Positions 9,496-19,049 of a stretch of DNA of 55,352 nt are shown piece by piece (within the stretch, counting starts at the first letter, position 1; each line of letters begins with the position of its first letter). Made by a program: the position numbers and the translations under genes. The DNA comes from an uncultured Lachnospiraceae bacterium (lineage in GTDB: Bacteria > Bacillota > Clostridia > Lachnospirales > Lachnospiraceae). The stretch is from NCBI GenBank assembly GCA_947623805.1, contig CANQHZ010000010.1, positions 1 to 55,352 on the forward strand, read 5' to 3'. A model generated the notes under the pieces. The model did no database searches. It saw nothing but the letters and a program-made list of their open reading frames with translations, and was not told the DNA's origin.

Positions 9496-11613
9496 ATGGC
9501 TGAACAATTCGGACAGTTTGAACAACCTGAAAAGCTTGAAAAGATAGGAAACGTGGTTTTGGATTTGAGCCTTTATTCGGGCGAGGATTTGTATACGGAC
9601 GGCGATATTGAGGACGAGATGCTTGACATTGCCATGAAACATTCCGTTGATGAGTTTCCTAGCATCATAGAGCAGAAAAAAAGCTGGCCGGTCTTTTATC
9701 ATTTTTCGCCGTTTCGTTCAAATATCATTGACTGGCTCCCGTTTAAAAAGACGGATAAAATACTCGAAATCGGTTCCGGGTGCGGCGCCATTACGGGTGC
9801 GCTTGCAAGGCGTGCAGGGAACGTTACCTGCGTAGAGCTGTCCAAAAAACGCAGTCTGATAAACGCCTACAGAAACAAGGAATATGACAATATAACCATT
9901 AAGGTTGGCAATTTCAAGGATATTGAGCCGCGGCTTTCGAGGGATTTTGATTATGTGCTGTTGATTGGCGTGTTTGAGTATGGGCAGGCATATATCGGAG
10001 GCGCTGCTCCATATGAGGATTTCATGCGCATTTGCAATTGTCATAGAAAGCTTGGTGGCAGGCTTATTATAGCAATTGAAAATAAATTCGGACTTAAATA
10101 TTGGGCAGGGTGCAGGGAAGACCATATCGGCACTCATTTTTCGGGAATTGAGGGCTACCATGGAGGCGGCTCGGCGAGGACATTTACGCGGCGCGGGCTT
10201 GAAAATATTATGGAGAGCGCAGGCATACATGAGTATTTCTTTTACTATCCTTATCCCGACTACAAATTTATGACGACAATATATTCTGACAAATATTTGC
10301 CCGGAAAGGGAGAGCTGTCAAATAATCTGCGCAATTTTGACAGGGACAGGGTGCTGCTTTTTGATGAAACTCAAGTGTTTGACCAGATTATCGATGAGAA
10401 AGAGTTTGCGCTTTTTTCCAATTCATATCTTGTCGTGGCGGGTGGTGAGCCTGATGCGCTGTATGCGAAGTTTTCAAATGACAGAGATAAGAGGTGGGCT
10501 ATACGCACGATTATGCTAAAGGATGCGCCGGGAAAGCTACGCGTGGAGAAACAGCCGGATACTCCTGCGGCATATGGGCATATCACTGACATGCGTCGCG
10601 CTTATGAGCTGCTGTCAAAGCGGTACGAGGGGACGAAGATAGACATTAACAAATGTGAACCGATTGACGGGGACATCAAAAACGGTCTTAGGTTTGAGTT
10701 TTGCGGGGGCATGACGCTGGAGGCGATGCTTGACGAGTGTCTTTCAAAGGCGGATACGGAGGGCTTTAAACGGCTTGTCGGCGAGTATATGGAGTGGCTT
10801 AGCTACAATGAGGACAGTACATGCGTGAGCAATATTGATTTTATTTTTCCGAATATACTTGTAGACGGCGATAAATGGCATATAATTGATTATGAGTGGA
10901 CATTTGAGCGCAAAATCCCCGCAAAGAGCATAGCATTCCGTGCCTTTTATAATTATATGCTCGGCGGCGATACAAGAAAGACCTGCGGGGAACTTTTGAT
11001 GCGAGATGTGCTTGGACTTTCGCAGGATGAGATAGACGCGGCGGCAAAAAAGGAGAGCGAACTGCAGGATTATATAAACGGCAGTCGCGCGTCAGTCAAT
11101 AAAATGCGCGAGCTTATCGGGTATAGGGCATATGAGCTTTCGGGCATGCTTGAATACTGTAAATATGCTGAGAGCAGGTATGCGGCGAAAATATATGCGG
11201 ATTACGGCGACGGTTTCAGCGAGGAAAACTCGTTTAAGCTTGTGGACTGCTATATTGAGGAGAAGTATCTGCACATCGGCTTTGACATACCGCACGGCGC
11301 TGCGAGGCTGAGAATAGACCCGTGCGAGATACCTTGCGCGGTAAAGATAAACGGGATAAAAATCGACGGCAGGGAATATCCGGAGGACAGGCTTTGGATA
11401 AACGGTACGGCGCAGGAGAGTGGTTATGTTATATTTGAGGGCGACCCGAATATAACGGTTGCCGTGGACGGAGGCAGACGGCTTGAGGCTGACATGGAAG
11501 TGTTTGAAATACCGGCTGAGATAGCAGAGGTGTTTACTGACAGGCAGGAGCAAAAGCAGGGCTTTTTGTCGCGCACCAAGGGATATATCAAAGGAAAGCT
11601 TTTGAAAGAGTGA
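9496..11613 (+). CDS. SAM methyltransferase fused to a kinase-like domain (WbdD-like chain terminator candidate)
   Basis: This protein has 705 residues. A class I methyltransferase domain is seen from about residue 60, with its SAM motif ILEIGSGCGAITG near 89-101. A second domain (about 300-500) has a protein-kinase/APH-like signature: DFIFPNILVDG near 448-458, followed by IIDYEW, which resembles the catalytic loop and the Mg-binding Asp. A small beta domain and a basic C-terminal tail follow. In E. coli O9a, WbdD joins the same two activities to cap the growing chain, and Wzt then recognises the cap. This gene follows a Wzt with a long C-terminal domain, so the role fits well, but it is inference. 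GGAGG at 9483-9487 supports the ATG at 9496. Confidence 0.8.
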   Translation: MAEQFGQFEQPEKLEKIGNVVLDLSLYSGEDLYTDGDIEDEMLDIAMKHSVDEFPSIIEQKKSWPVFYHFSPFRSNIIDWLPFKKTDKILEIGSGCGAITGALARRAGNVTCVELSKKRSLINAYRNKEYDNITIKVGNFKDIEPRLSRDFDYVLLIGVFEYGQAYIGGAAPYEDFMRICNCHRKLGGRLIIAIENKFGLKYWAGCREDHIGTHFSGIEGYHGGGSARTFTRRGLENIMESAGIHEYFFYYPYPDYKFMTTIYSDKYLPGKGELSNNLRNFDRDRVLLFDETQVFDQIIDEKEFALFSNSYLVVAGGEPDALYAKFSNDRDKRWAIRTIMLKDAPGKLRVEKQPDTPAAYGHITDMRRAYELLSKRYEGTKIDINKCEPIDGDIKNGLRFEFCGGMTLEAMLDECLSKADTEGFKRLVGEYMEWLSYNEDSTCVSNIDFIFPNILVDGDKWHIIDYEWTFERKIPAKSIAFRAFYNYMLGGDTRKTCGELLMRDVLGLSQDEIDAAAKKESELQDYINGSRASVNKMRELIGYRAYELSGMLEYCKYAESRYAAKIYADYGDGFSEENSFKLVDCYIEEKYLHIGFDIPHGAARLRIDPCEIPCAVKINGIKIDGREYPEDRLWINGTAQESGYVIFEGDPNITVAVDGGRRLEADMEVFEIPAEIAEVFTDRQEQKQGFLSRTKGYIKGKLLKE

Positions 11614-11624
11614 AATGATTTATA

Positions 11625-13688
11625 ATGATAGGTAAGATAAAAGAGGCAATCCAGAACAGGCTGTATGAAAACTGCATAGACGAATACCGCAGGGAGCTGT
11701 GCTGCCAGACAGACCCGTATTTGTTGTGGATAAAGCAGACAGAGCTTTACGGAGAAAATCGCGCGGACGAGGAGGAGTATCCGTCGCTCGGCGTAGTCTA
11801 TATGGAGCAGTGCACGAGCGGATTTACCCTTGACGACGTAAAAAACGAGTATATAATATTTGCATCGAGGAATGGCAAAATTTCCGTGAGAGCGTTCGGC
11901 GAGATTATGAGCTATTTTGACACGCATATGGATACTGACATTGTATATCCCGATGAGGATATCTGGGCACTGTGCGCGGATGAAAGCGATTTGCGCAGAG
12001 GCGATGGCGATGATGAGCTGTATCACCGCATATTTCCATGGACAAAGCCTATGTGGTCGCCAGATACGCTGTTTTCGTTTTTTTATTTCGGAAATATTTT
12101 CGCGATAAGAAAGAGTGCGTTTCTGGGCATAAAATGGCTTGGAGATGACGATTACAGGAAAAATATATATGACTTTGCGCTGAAAGCTACAGAGAGCGGC
12201 AAGCGCGCCGGGCATATTGAAAAAGTGCTTTTCCATGCATATAAAAAGGGAAAAAACATAGCCGAGATTGAGGAAGCGTGTATGCACGACACGGACTTTA
12301 TCGGTGTCGGTGCGGAGTATGACGCTATCCGCGTGGCAGCGATGGAGCGCAGGGGAATTAAGGGCAGAATGGAGCTTGACGCTGCGACAGGGATAACTTA
12401 TCCGATATACGAGGTAAAGGATAATCCGCTTGTAAGCATAGTCATACCGTCAAAGGACAATCCTGAAGTGCTTAAACAGTGCATACGCTCTATTTACAGC
12501 CATACGGCTTATAAAAAATTTGAGATTATTGTGGTCGACAACGGCAGCTCGGCAAAGAACCGTATTGTGCTTGATGTGTTTAAGAGTGAGTGTGATTTTG
12601 CATATATTTATCAGCCTATGGAGTTTAACTTTTCGCAGATGTGCAATATCGGTGCAAAGGCGGCAAAGGGCAGCTTTATATTGCTTTTAAATGACGATAT
12701 GGAGGCTGTGGAGGATTTGTGGCTTGACAGGATGGTAGGGCAGGCAGCGCTTAAGCATGTGGGAGCAGTGGGCGCAAAGCTTTTGTATCCCAATTCCACG
12801 CTCATACAGCACGCGGGTATAAGCAATACCATCTACGGACCGGGGCATAAGCTGAAAAAGATGGATGACAGCGTTTCATATTATTATGGAAGAAACCGTT
12901 TCGTGTACGATATGATAGGCGTGACGGCGGCGTGCCTGCTTATACGTAAGGATTATCTGAAAGCGATTGGCGGGCTTTATGAGGGGCTTGCGGTGGCATA
13001 TAATGATGTGGATTTGTGCTTTAGGCTTTGCACAAAGGGACTGTACAATGTACAGCGAAATGATGCAGTGCTTTATCATCATGAATCGCTAAGCCGCGGT
13101 GATGATATGCAGGACGAGGAGAAGCTGAAACGCCTGCTTAGAGAGCAGGAACTTCTTTACAGCAGGCATAAACAGTTTTATCATAGGGACCCCTTTATAG
13201 GCACGCTCATGAACGACGGCAGTCCCGAGTACAAATGCCGCTGGCTCGAGGCATATGAGCTTGCGGACACGACCGACTGTGCGGAGCAGCTAAAGCAGGG
13301 AAAGCGTCTGCCCAATGAGCGCAGAATGAACAACGCGATTATGGTGGTTACGGAGGACTGCAAAAAAGAGCGGCACACGAAAAGACCATATTATCTCATA
13401 AAAGGCTGGGCGTATGTGCCTGATATGGACAATGCGCGGTACAGCTTTAAGCTGCTTTTTGTAAACGGTAGCGGTCAGGTGTGGGAACTGCCTGTGCAGA
13501 AGCGTTATCGCAAAGATGTGGCAGCCATATTGGAAAATCAGACAAATGTTGAGATGACGGGCTTTTGCTGCTGGATATACGAGGGCGCTTTGCCGAATGA
13601 CACGTACGATTTGTGGATTACGGCAAAGGATGGCTGTTCGAGGCAGCGTCTTTACAGAAATATGGAAAAGCAGCTAATAATAAGATAG
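11625..13688 (+). CDS. Large GT2-family glycosyltransferase (rhamnosyltransferase-like)
   Basis: This protein has 687 residues. About 260 N-terminal residues form a degenerate sugar-transferase-like region. A full GT2 domain then starts at LVSIVIPSKDN (about residue 268), with VVDNGS, the metal-binding LLNDDME near 354 and AYNDVDLCFRLC as the usual acceptor-side block. A C-terminal domain of about 130 residues follows. GT2 enzymes of this size make polyrhamnose-type or similar polymers on the cytoplasmic face of the membrane. It lies 12 bases after the methyltransferase-kinase gene and is paralogous to the next gene. Confidence 0.92.
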   Translation: MIGKIKEAIQNRLYENCIDEYRRELCCQTDPYLLWIKQTELYGENRADEEEYPSLGVVYMEQCTSGFTLDDVKNEYIIFASRNGKISVRAFGEIMSYFDTHMDTDIVYPDEDIWALCADESDLRRGDGDDELYHRIFPWTKPMWSPDTLFSFFYFGNIFAIRKSAFLGIKWLGDDDYRKNIYDFALKATESGKRAGHIEKVLFHAYKKGKNIAEIEEACMHDTDFIGVGAEYDAIRVAAMERRGIKGRMELDAATGITYPIYEVKDNPLVSIVIPSKDNPEVLKQCIRSIYSHTAYKKFEIIVVDNGSSAKNRIVLDVFKSECDFAYIYQPMEFNFSQMCNIGAKAAKGSFILLLNDDMEAVEDLWLDRMVGQAALKHVGAVGAKLLYPNSTLIQHAGISNTIYGPGHKLKKMDDSVSYYYGRNRFVYDMIGVTAACLLIRKDYLKAIGGLYEGLAVAYNDVDLCFRLCTKGLYNVQRNDAVLYHHESLSRGDDMQDEEKLKRLLREQELLYSRHKQFYHRDPFIGTLMNDGSPEYKCRWLEAYELADTTDCAEQLKQGKRLPNERRMNNAIMVVTEDCKKERHTKRPYYLIKGWAYVPDMDNARYSFKLLFVNGSGQVWELPVQKRYRKDVAAILENQTNVEMTGFCCWIYEGALPNDTYDLWITAKDGCSRQRLYRNMEKQLIIR

Positions 13689-13698
13689 GGGACATTAA

Positions 13699-15687
13699 AT
13701 GGGGTATTACGAGGAGGAGCTGTTCGCTCAAAAAACGCCGTATCTTCAATGGCTCAAGGAGCAGGAGAAATATAGTGGAGCCCATACGGGGAAAAAGTTG
13801 TGCAGACTTCCCTTTTGTTCGTGTGAGGACAAGGTGATAGACATTGCGGAGGCGGCGATACATAGAGGCGTAGGCGGGATTGAAGATAAGGCGGTCTATC
13901 TCTTTGAGCGCAAGGACGGAGAATTGTCAAAAGACGCGGAGTATGAGATATGGGAAGCGTTTCGACAGAACAAAAAGGTACAGCTTGTATATGCGGATGA
14001 GGATTACCTCGGCGGTCTTGATGAGCTTTACGGGCTGGAGGACGACGGCGCTCTATACCGCGGAGAACCATGGTTTAAGCCTGATTATTCGCCTGATACG
14101 CTCAGCGCTTTCTTTTATATAGGCAGCATATTTGCCGTGCGCGGCGCGATACTTAGGGAGGCTGTGGAAAAGGGGCTTAATTTGTATGAGCTTGTGTGCC
14201 TATCGGCTGATATGGACAGGGAAAAGGTGGTACATATACCGAAAGTGCTTTATACAAACAATAGTCTGTCCGGTGTATCGGAGCTTGAGGGGCGCGGGCT
14301 GATGGCAGATGAGGGATATGTGCCGGATGAGCTTGTGTCTGTTATCATACCGAGCCGAGATAACAGCAAGGTCCTTGGAAAGTGCCTTGATACGCTTACG
14401 GAGATTACCTCGTACAAAAATTATGAGCTCATTATCGTGGACAATGGCAGCAAAAATGAGGAGAAAGCGGCTGTATATGGTCTTACGGGGCGGCTTAAGC
14501 AAAAAAATAACGGGCTTAATATTGAATATATCTGGAGGGAAATGCCGTTTAATTTTTCTGTGATGTGCAATATCGGCGCGAGAATGGCAAACGGAAAATA
14601 TCTGTTGTTCTTAAATGATGATACGGAAATTATAGAGCCGGAGTGGCTTAAAAATATGCTTTCTTCTGCAGCATTGTCGCATGTTGGCGCTGTGGGAGCG
14701 AAGCTGTATTATCCTCGGGAAGAAAATAGCGACAGTTATTTAATCCAACATATTGGTATTGCAAACATGGGAATAGGTCCTGCGCATAAGCTTAGCGGTT
14801 TGGAGGACAGCGGCAGTCTTTACCATGGGCATAATCTTGTCACATATGATATGCTTGCCGTTACCGGTGCATGTATGATGATTCAAAAGGCAAAATTTGA
14901 CGCCGCAGGCGGATTTGACGAGGAACTTGCCGTTGCCTATAATGATGTGGAGCTGTGTTTTAGACTTTATAAGGCAGGTTATTATAATCTTGTTAGGAAT
15001 GACGCAAGGCTTGTGCATTGTGAATCACTGAGCCGTGGGAGTGATGACAGTGCTGAAAAACGGGAAAGACTGTCAGAAGAAAAGCAGATGTTATATAATA
15101 AGTATCCGGACATGGAGGGGACAGATCCGTTTTACAGCCCTAATCTTGTTCAGTGGAAACGCGATGTAAAATATAACACGGGATATTTATATTTCTGCGA
15201 TAATGAAGCACTGCCGGTAAGACTTGCCGATGATATAATCAGGACATTGCCAAGAGCGCATAAAAACAAACTGATTAGGCGTATGACGGGTGAAAACCGT
15301 ATAATGCTTACGATAGATGAAATAAAAACGGGCGATATCGAAACGCCTCACTACTGTACGGAACGTCTTGCGAGCATAGTAGGCTGGTATTTGATACGCG
15401 GCAAAGATAACGCTTGTGTTGAAAAGGCGCTGCTGCTCAAAAAAACGGATAATAACAGCCATATATATATTTTGCCGGTTTATCCGCAGCTTAGGGGTGA
15501 TGTGTCTGAAATGATTGAAAACAGCGAAGATTCAGACAGGACGAAGAACACGGAGCTTTGCGGGATACGGGTGATATTTAATTGCATGGCGCTTGTTGAG
15601 GGAAGTTATGAAATAGGAATAGTTGCCACTGCGGGCAATGAGCGGCGCGGGTACATCAAGTGGAGTGGGTGCACGATAGACATTTAA
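13699..15687 (+). CDS. Large GT2-family glycosyltransferase, paralogue of the preceding gene
   Basis: This protein has 662 residues in the same layout as the gene before it. The N-terminal region includes YADEDYLGG and WFKPDYSPDTLSAFFYIGS. The GT2 domain begins at LVSVIIPSRDN (about residue 212), with FLNDDTE near 303 and AYNDVELCFRLYKAGY. The first 210 residues look like a decayed or specialised second GT fold. The start lies 11 bases after the previous stop. The two tandem paralogues probably add alternating linkages in one repeat unit, which is inference. Confidence 0.92.
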   Translation: MGYYEEELFAQKTPYLQWLKEQEKYSGAHTGKKLCRLPFCSCEDKVIDIAEAAIHRGVGGIEDKAVYLFERKDGELSKDAEYEIWEAFRQNKKVQLVYADEDYLGGLDELYGLEDDGALYRGEPWFKPDYSPDTLSAFFYIGSIFAVRGAILREAVEKGLNLYELVCLSADMDREKVVHIPKVLYTNNSLSGVSELEGRGLMADEGYVPDELVSVIIPSRDNSKVLGKCLDTLTEITSYKNYELIIVDNGSKNEEKAAVYGLTGRLKQKNNGLNIEYIWREMPFNFSVMCNIGARMANGKYLLFLNDDTEIIEPEWLKNMLSSAALSHVGAVGAKLYYPREENSDSYLIQHIGIANMGIGPAHKLSGLEDSGSLYHGHNLVTYDMLAVTGACMMIQKAKFDAAGGFDEELAVAYNDVELCFRLYKAGYYNLVRNDARLVHCESLSRGSDDSAEKRERLSEEKQMLYNKYPDMEGTDPFYSPNLVQWKRDVKYNTGYLYFCDNEALPVRLADDIIRTLPRAHKNKLIRRMTGENRIMLTIDEIKTGDIETPHYCTERLASIVGWYLIRGKDNACVEKALLLKKTDNNSHIYILPVYPQLRGDVSEMIENSEDSDRTKNTELCGIRVIFNCMALVEGSYEIGIVATAGNERRGYIKWSGCTIDI

Positions 15688-15778
15688 TGTCAGCAGTTAT
15701 TTTATAAAAATGAACTTTACAGCAAATGTAATAACGCATGATTTTAAAAGCTAAAATGTTATGCCGGAGTAATGTAAG

Positions 15779-17758
15779 ATGGATAATGAAGAACGTATAT
15801 ATGATTTAGAATTTTATAAGAGTGCCTATGAGCAGGAAAAGGCGCGCTCGGCATCGCTTGCGGGACGCCTTGCGGATGCCAAAAATGAAGCGGACAATTT
15901 ACAGCTTCAACTTGACCGTATAAAGAATAATCCGATTTGGAAAGCGAGCAAGCCGCTTAGGGTGGCTATGCATTGGGGGATAAGAAACTTTAGGCGGCTT
16001 AAGAATCTCGGTGGTCCGCGCGGGATAGCAAGGAAGCTGCGCCAAAAGAAGATAGAGGCGCAGGCAAAAAGACTTCACGGTACGGCAAGTTTCCCGAGCG
16101 CGGAGGAGGCAAAGCGCCAGCGTGAGGAAAAATTTGAGCGCATGGTGAAATTCAGTATACTGGTGCCGCTTTGGAATACGCCGATTAATTTTCTTGATGA
16201 GATGATTAAGTCTGTTATAGAGCAGACTTACGCAAATTGGGAGCTTTGTCTGGCGGATGGTTCGGATGAGGACCACTGTGAGGTGGGAAAAAGATGCCTT
16301 GAGTACGCAGAGACTGATAAGCGTATAGTGTACAGAAAGCTTGAAAAAAATGAGGGCATCGCAGGAAACACAAATGAGTGCTTGAAACTGGCGACAGGCG
16401 AATATATAGGGCTCTTTGACCACGATGACATTCTCCACCCGTCCGTGCTGTACGAGTATGCCAAGGTGATTAATGAGCAGGGCGCGGACTATATTTATTG
16501 TGATGAGACGACCTTTAAGGGCGACAGCATTGACAATATGATTACGCTCCATTTTAAGCCCGATTTTGCGATTGACAATCTGCGGGCGAACAATTACATC
16601 TGTCATTTCAGCGTATTTTCACGTGAACTTCTGGAGGGTACTGAGCTTTTCAGGAGTGGCTTTGATGGCAGCCAGGACCACGACATGATATTGCGGCTCA
16701 CGTCGAATGCCAAAAAGGTCGTACATGTGCCGAAGCTTATGTATTACTGGCGTTCACACAAAAACAGCACGGCAAGCGATATAAGCGCTAAGCCTTATGC
16801 GATAGCCGCGGCAAAAGGGGCAGTCGCCGACCATCTTGAAAAGAGCGGGTTCAAAAATTTTGAGATTAGGAGCACACGGGCATTCGATACGATTTTTGAG
16901 ATTAAATATGAGATTTTGAGCGAGGACAAGATATCGATACTTATTCCAAATAAAGACCATGTTGATGATTTGCGCAGGTGTATTGAATCGATAAAGACAA
17001 GGTCCACATATGACAATTATGAGATTATTATTATAGAGAATAACAGCGAGGAGAAAGCGACATTTGACTATTACAGGACGCTTGATGAGCAAGAAAAAAT
17101 AACTGTTGTTATGTATGAGGGAGAATTTAATTATTCCAAAATCAATAATTTCGGCGCAGGCTTTGCTACAGGGAAATATCTGCTTTTGCTTAATAATGAC
17201 ACGCAGGTCATCACTATGAACTGGCTGGAGAATATGCTGATGTACGCGCAGCGCGATGACGTGGGTGCGGTAGGTGCAAAGCTGTACTATGGTGACAGGA
17301 CTATCCAGCACGCCGGCGTCGTCGTGGGGCTTGGAGCGCATAGGACAGCGGGGCATACGCACTACAAGATTAATTATGACAATCTCGGCTATATGGGAAA
17401 GCTCTGCTATGCGCAGAATGTCTCGGCAGTCACGGGCGCGTGTCTTATGGTTAAAAAGTCGCTATATGACGAGTTTGGAGGGCTGGATGAGGAGTTTAAG
17501 GTAGCGCTCAATGATGTGGATTTCTGCCTGAGGCTCTTGGAGAAAGGATATCTGAACGTATTTACGCCGTTTGCTGAGCTTTATCATTTTGAATCTGCCT
17601 CAAGAGGAATTGATGTTGTTGATGAGGCAAAGGCAAAACGCTACGAGGAGGAATCGGAGCATTTTCGTAAGAAGTGGAGGGCGTTTCTGGAGAAAGGGGA
17701 CCCTTATTATAATCCTAATTTTTCGTTGGATTATAGTGATTATTCTTTGCGGGTGTAG
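15779..17758 (+). CDS. Bifunctional GT2-GT2 glycosyltransferase
   Basis: This protein has 659 residues. A coiled-coil lead at about residues 10-50 is followed by a short basic stretch. The first GT2 domain (about 123-340) has KFSILVPLWNTP and GLFDHDD, and the second (about 385-620) has KISILIPNKDH, LLNNDTQ and ALNDVDFCLRLLEKGY. Both carry the DxD-like metal site, so both may be active. Proteins of this shape occur in rhamnan clusters. It is the last gene of the higher-GC part; the genes after it are visibly more AT-rich. Confidence 0.93.
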   Translation: MDNEERIYDLEFYKSAYEQEKARSASLAGRLADAKNEADNLQLQLDRIKNNPIWKASKPLRVAMHWGIRNFRRLKNLGGPRGIARKLRQKKIEAQAKRLHGTASFPSAEEAKRQREEKFERMVKFSILVPLWNTPINFLDEMIKSVIEQTYANWELCLADGSDEDHCEVGKRCLEYAETDKRIVYRKLEKNEGIAGNTNECLKLATGEYIGLFDHDDILHPSVLYEYAKVINEQGADYIYCDETTFKGDSIDNMITLHFKPDFAIDNLRANNYICHFSVFSRELLEGTELFRSGFDGSQDHDMILRLTSNAKKVVHVPKLMYYWRSHKNSTASDISAKPYAIAAAKGAVADHLEKSGFKNFEIRSTRAFDTIFEIKYEILSEDKISILIPNKDHVDDLRRCIESIKTRSTYDNYEIIIIENNSEEKATFDYYRTLDEQEKITVVMYEGEFNYSKINNFGAGFATGKYLLLLNNDTQVITMNWLENMLMYAQRDDVGAVGAKLYYGDRTIQHAGVVVGLGAHRTAGHTHYKINYDNLGYMGKLCYAQNVSAVTGACLMVKKSLYDEFGGLDEEFKVALNDVDFCLRLLEKGYLNVFTPFAELYHFESASRGIDVVDEAKAKRYEEESEHFRKKWRAFLEKGDPYYNPNFSLDYSDYSLRV

Positions 17759-17771
17759 GGAGGACTGATGA

Positions 17772-18941
17772 ATGTATAAGCTGATGAAACGTATACAAGG
17801 CATTCTTTTAGACAAATATGGCATTCAGTTTCGAAAAACTGATGTCAGGCGAAGTGAAAACATAGTGTTTGACATTAATAGAAATTATGGCTCAGAGCAA
17901 AAGCGGATACTGATATGTTATTTAGATTATGGAAGGACTATGTATGCTTTAAGGCACAATTTCGGGCACACCAATTATCAGGAGCTTTGTCAGATTATAC
18001 GAGTTCTTATCGAAATGGATTTTAGAATTGACGTCTGCGGCTGCTCCAACAGCCAGGCAGTCAATGAACTTCCAAGGGACTATTATGATTATATATTCGG
18101 ATTGGGCGAAGTATTCTGGAAAGCTGCCCAGTATAATCCCAAGGCATTTTTGCTCCTGTATATGACGGAAAATCCATACTATGTTTCGCGCCAGCGGGAA
18201 GATGAAAGGCTGCAGTATTTTTATGAGCGGACAGGAAAAAAACTGGAATTTAGCAGGACAGGCAAATTTTATAATGAAGCTGATGAGGAAAAGGCGGATG
18301 CCATTATATGCTTAGGCGAAGAAAAATATTATAATAAATTGCAAAAGCCAGTAATGAGGGTATTTCCGAGTGCATTTAAAAATCAAGCATTTAAAAATAT
18401 TTTTGAAAATAGGAAAAAAACAAATTTTTTAGTTTTTGGCGTAAAGGGATTTGTTCATAAGGGTAATGATATTCTCATAGAAGTGTTTCAGAAGCATACG
18501 GAGTGGACATTGTATATGTGTGGCGCAAATATAGGGAAAGAGTGTGCTCAACTGGGATATAAGCTGCCTGCGAATATAATTGATTGTGGTTATATAGACG
18601 CTATGTCGCAGCAGTTTTGTGACATAGCAGGCAGCTGCATGTTTGTACTCCTCCCATCTTGCTCGGAAGGTATGTCAACGGGCCTCATGACGTGCATGCG
18701 CCATGGGCTTATACCAATAACAATGCATGGTACAGGAATGGACATGCTTGAAGAATACTGCTTGTTTTTTGAGAATTATTATATTGCTTTGGTAGAGCAA
18801 AAATTGACGGAAGTTACGGCTATGAGCGATGAAGAATGTATGGCTATGAGCAACAAAATATATGAGTACGCAAACAATGAGTTTACAATAGAAAAATATA
18901 CTGAAAATATACGGAGCGCGTTAAAAAAATGTTTATCGTAA
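17772..18941 (+). CDS. GT-B fold glycosyltransferase
   Basis: This soluble protein has 389 residues. The N-terminal half is divergent. The C-terminal half has LVFGVKGFVHKGND near residue 220, which opens the second Rossmann-like domain, and LLPSCSEGMSTGLMT near 292-306, matching the donor-binding loop of GT4-like enzymes. GGAGG lies about nine bases before the ATG. The donor and acceptor cannot be read from the sequence. Confidence 0.75.
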   Translation: MYKLMKRIQGILLDKYGIQFRKTDVRRSENIVFDINRNYGSEQKRILICYLDYGRTMYALRHNFGHTNYQELCQIIRVLIEMDFRIDVCGCSNSQAVNELPRDYYDYIFGLGEVFWKAAQYNPKAFLLLYMTENPYYVSRQREDERLQYFYERTGKKLEFSRTGKFYNEADEEKADAIICLGEEKYYNKLQKPVMRVFPSAFKNQAFKNIFENRKKTNFLVFGVKGFVHKGNDILIEVFQKHTEWTLYMCGANIGKECAQLGYKLPANIIDCGYIDAMSQQFCDIAGSCMFVLLPSCSEGMSTGLMTCMRHGLIPITMHGTGMDMLEEYCLFFENYYIALVEQKLTEVTAMSDEECMAMSNKIYEYANNEFTIEKYTENIRSALKKCLS

Positions 18942-19049
18942 TAACTATATGACCAGATGAGGATGTGGAGTATATGAAATGCCGTTGGGAGGCAGGATGA
19001 CTGAAAGCGAAAGTAAACGGGTTTGGTGAATAATCGGAGGATATATATT

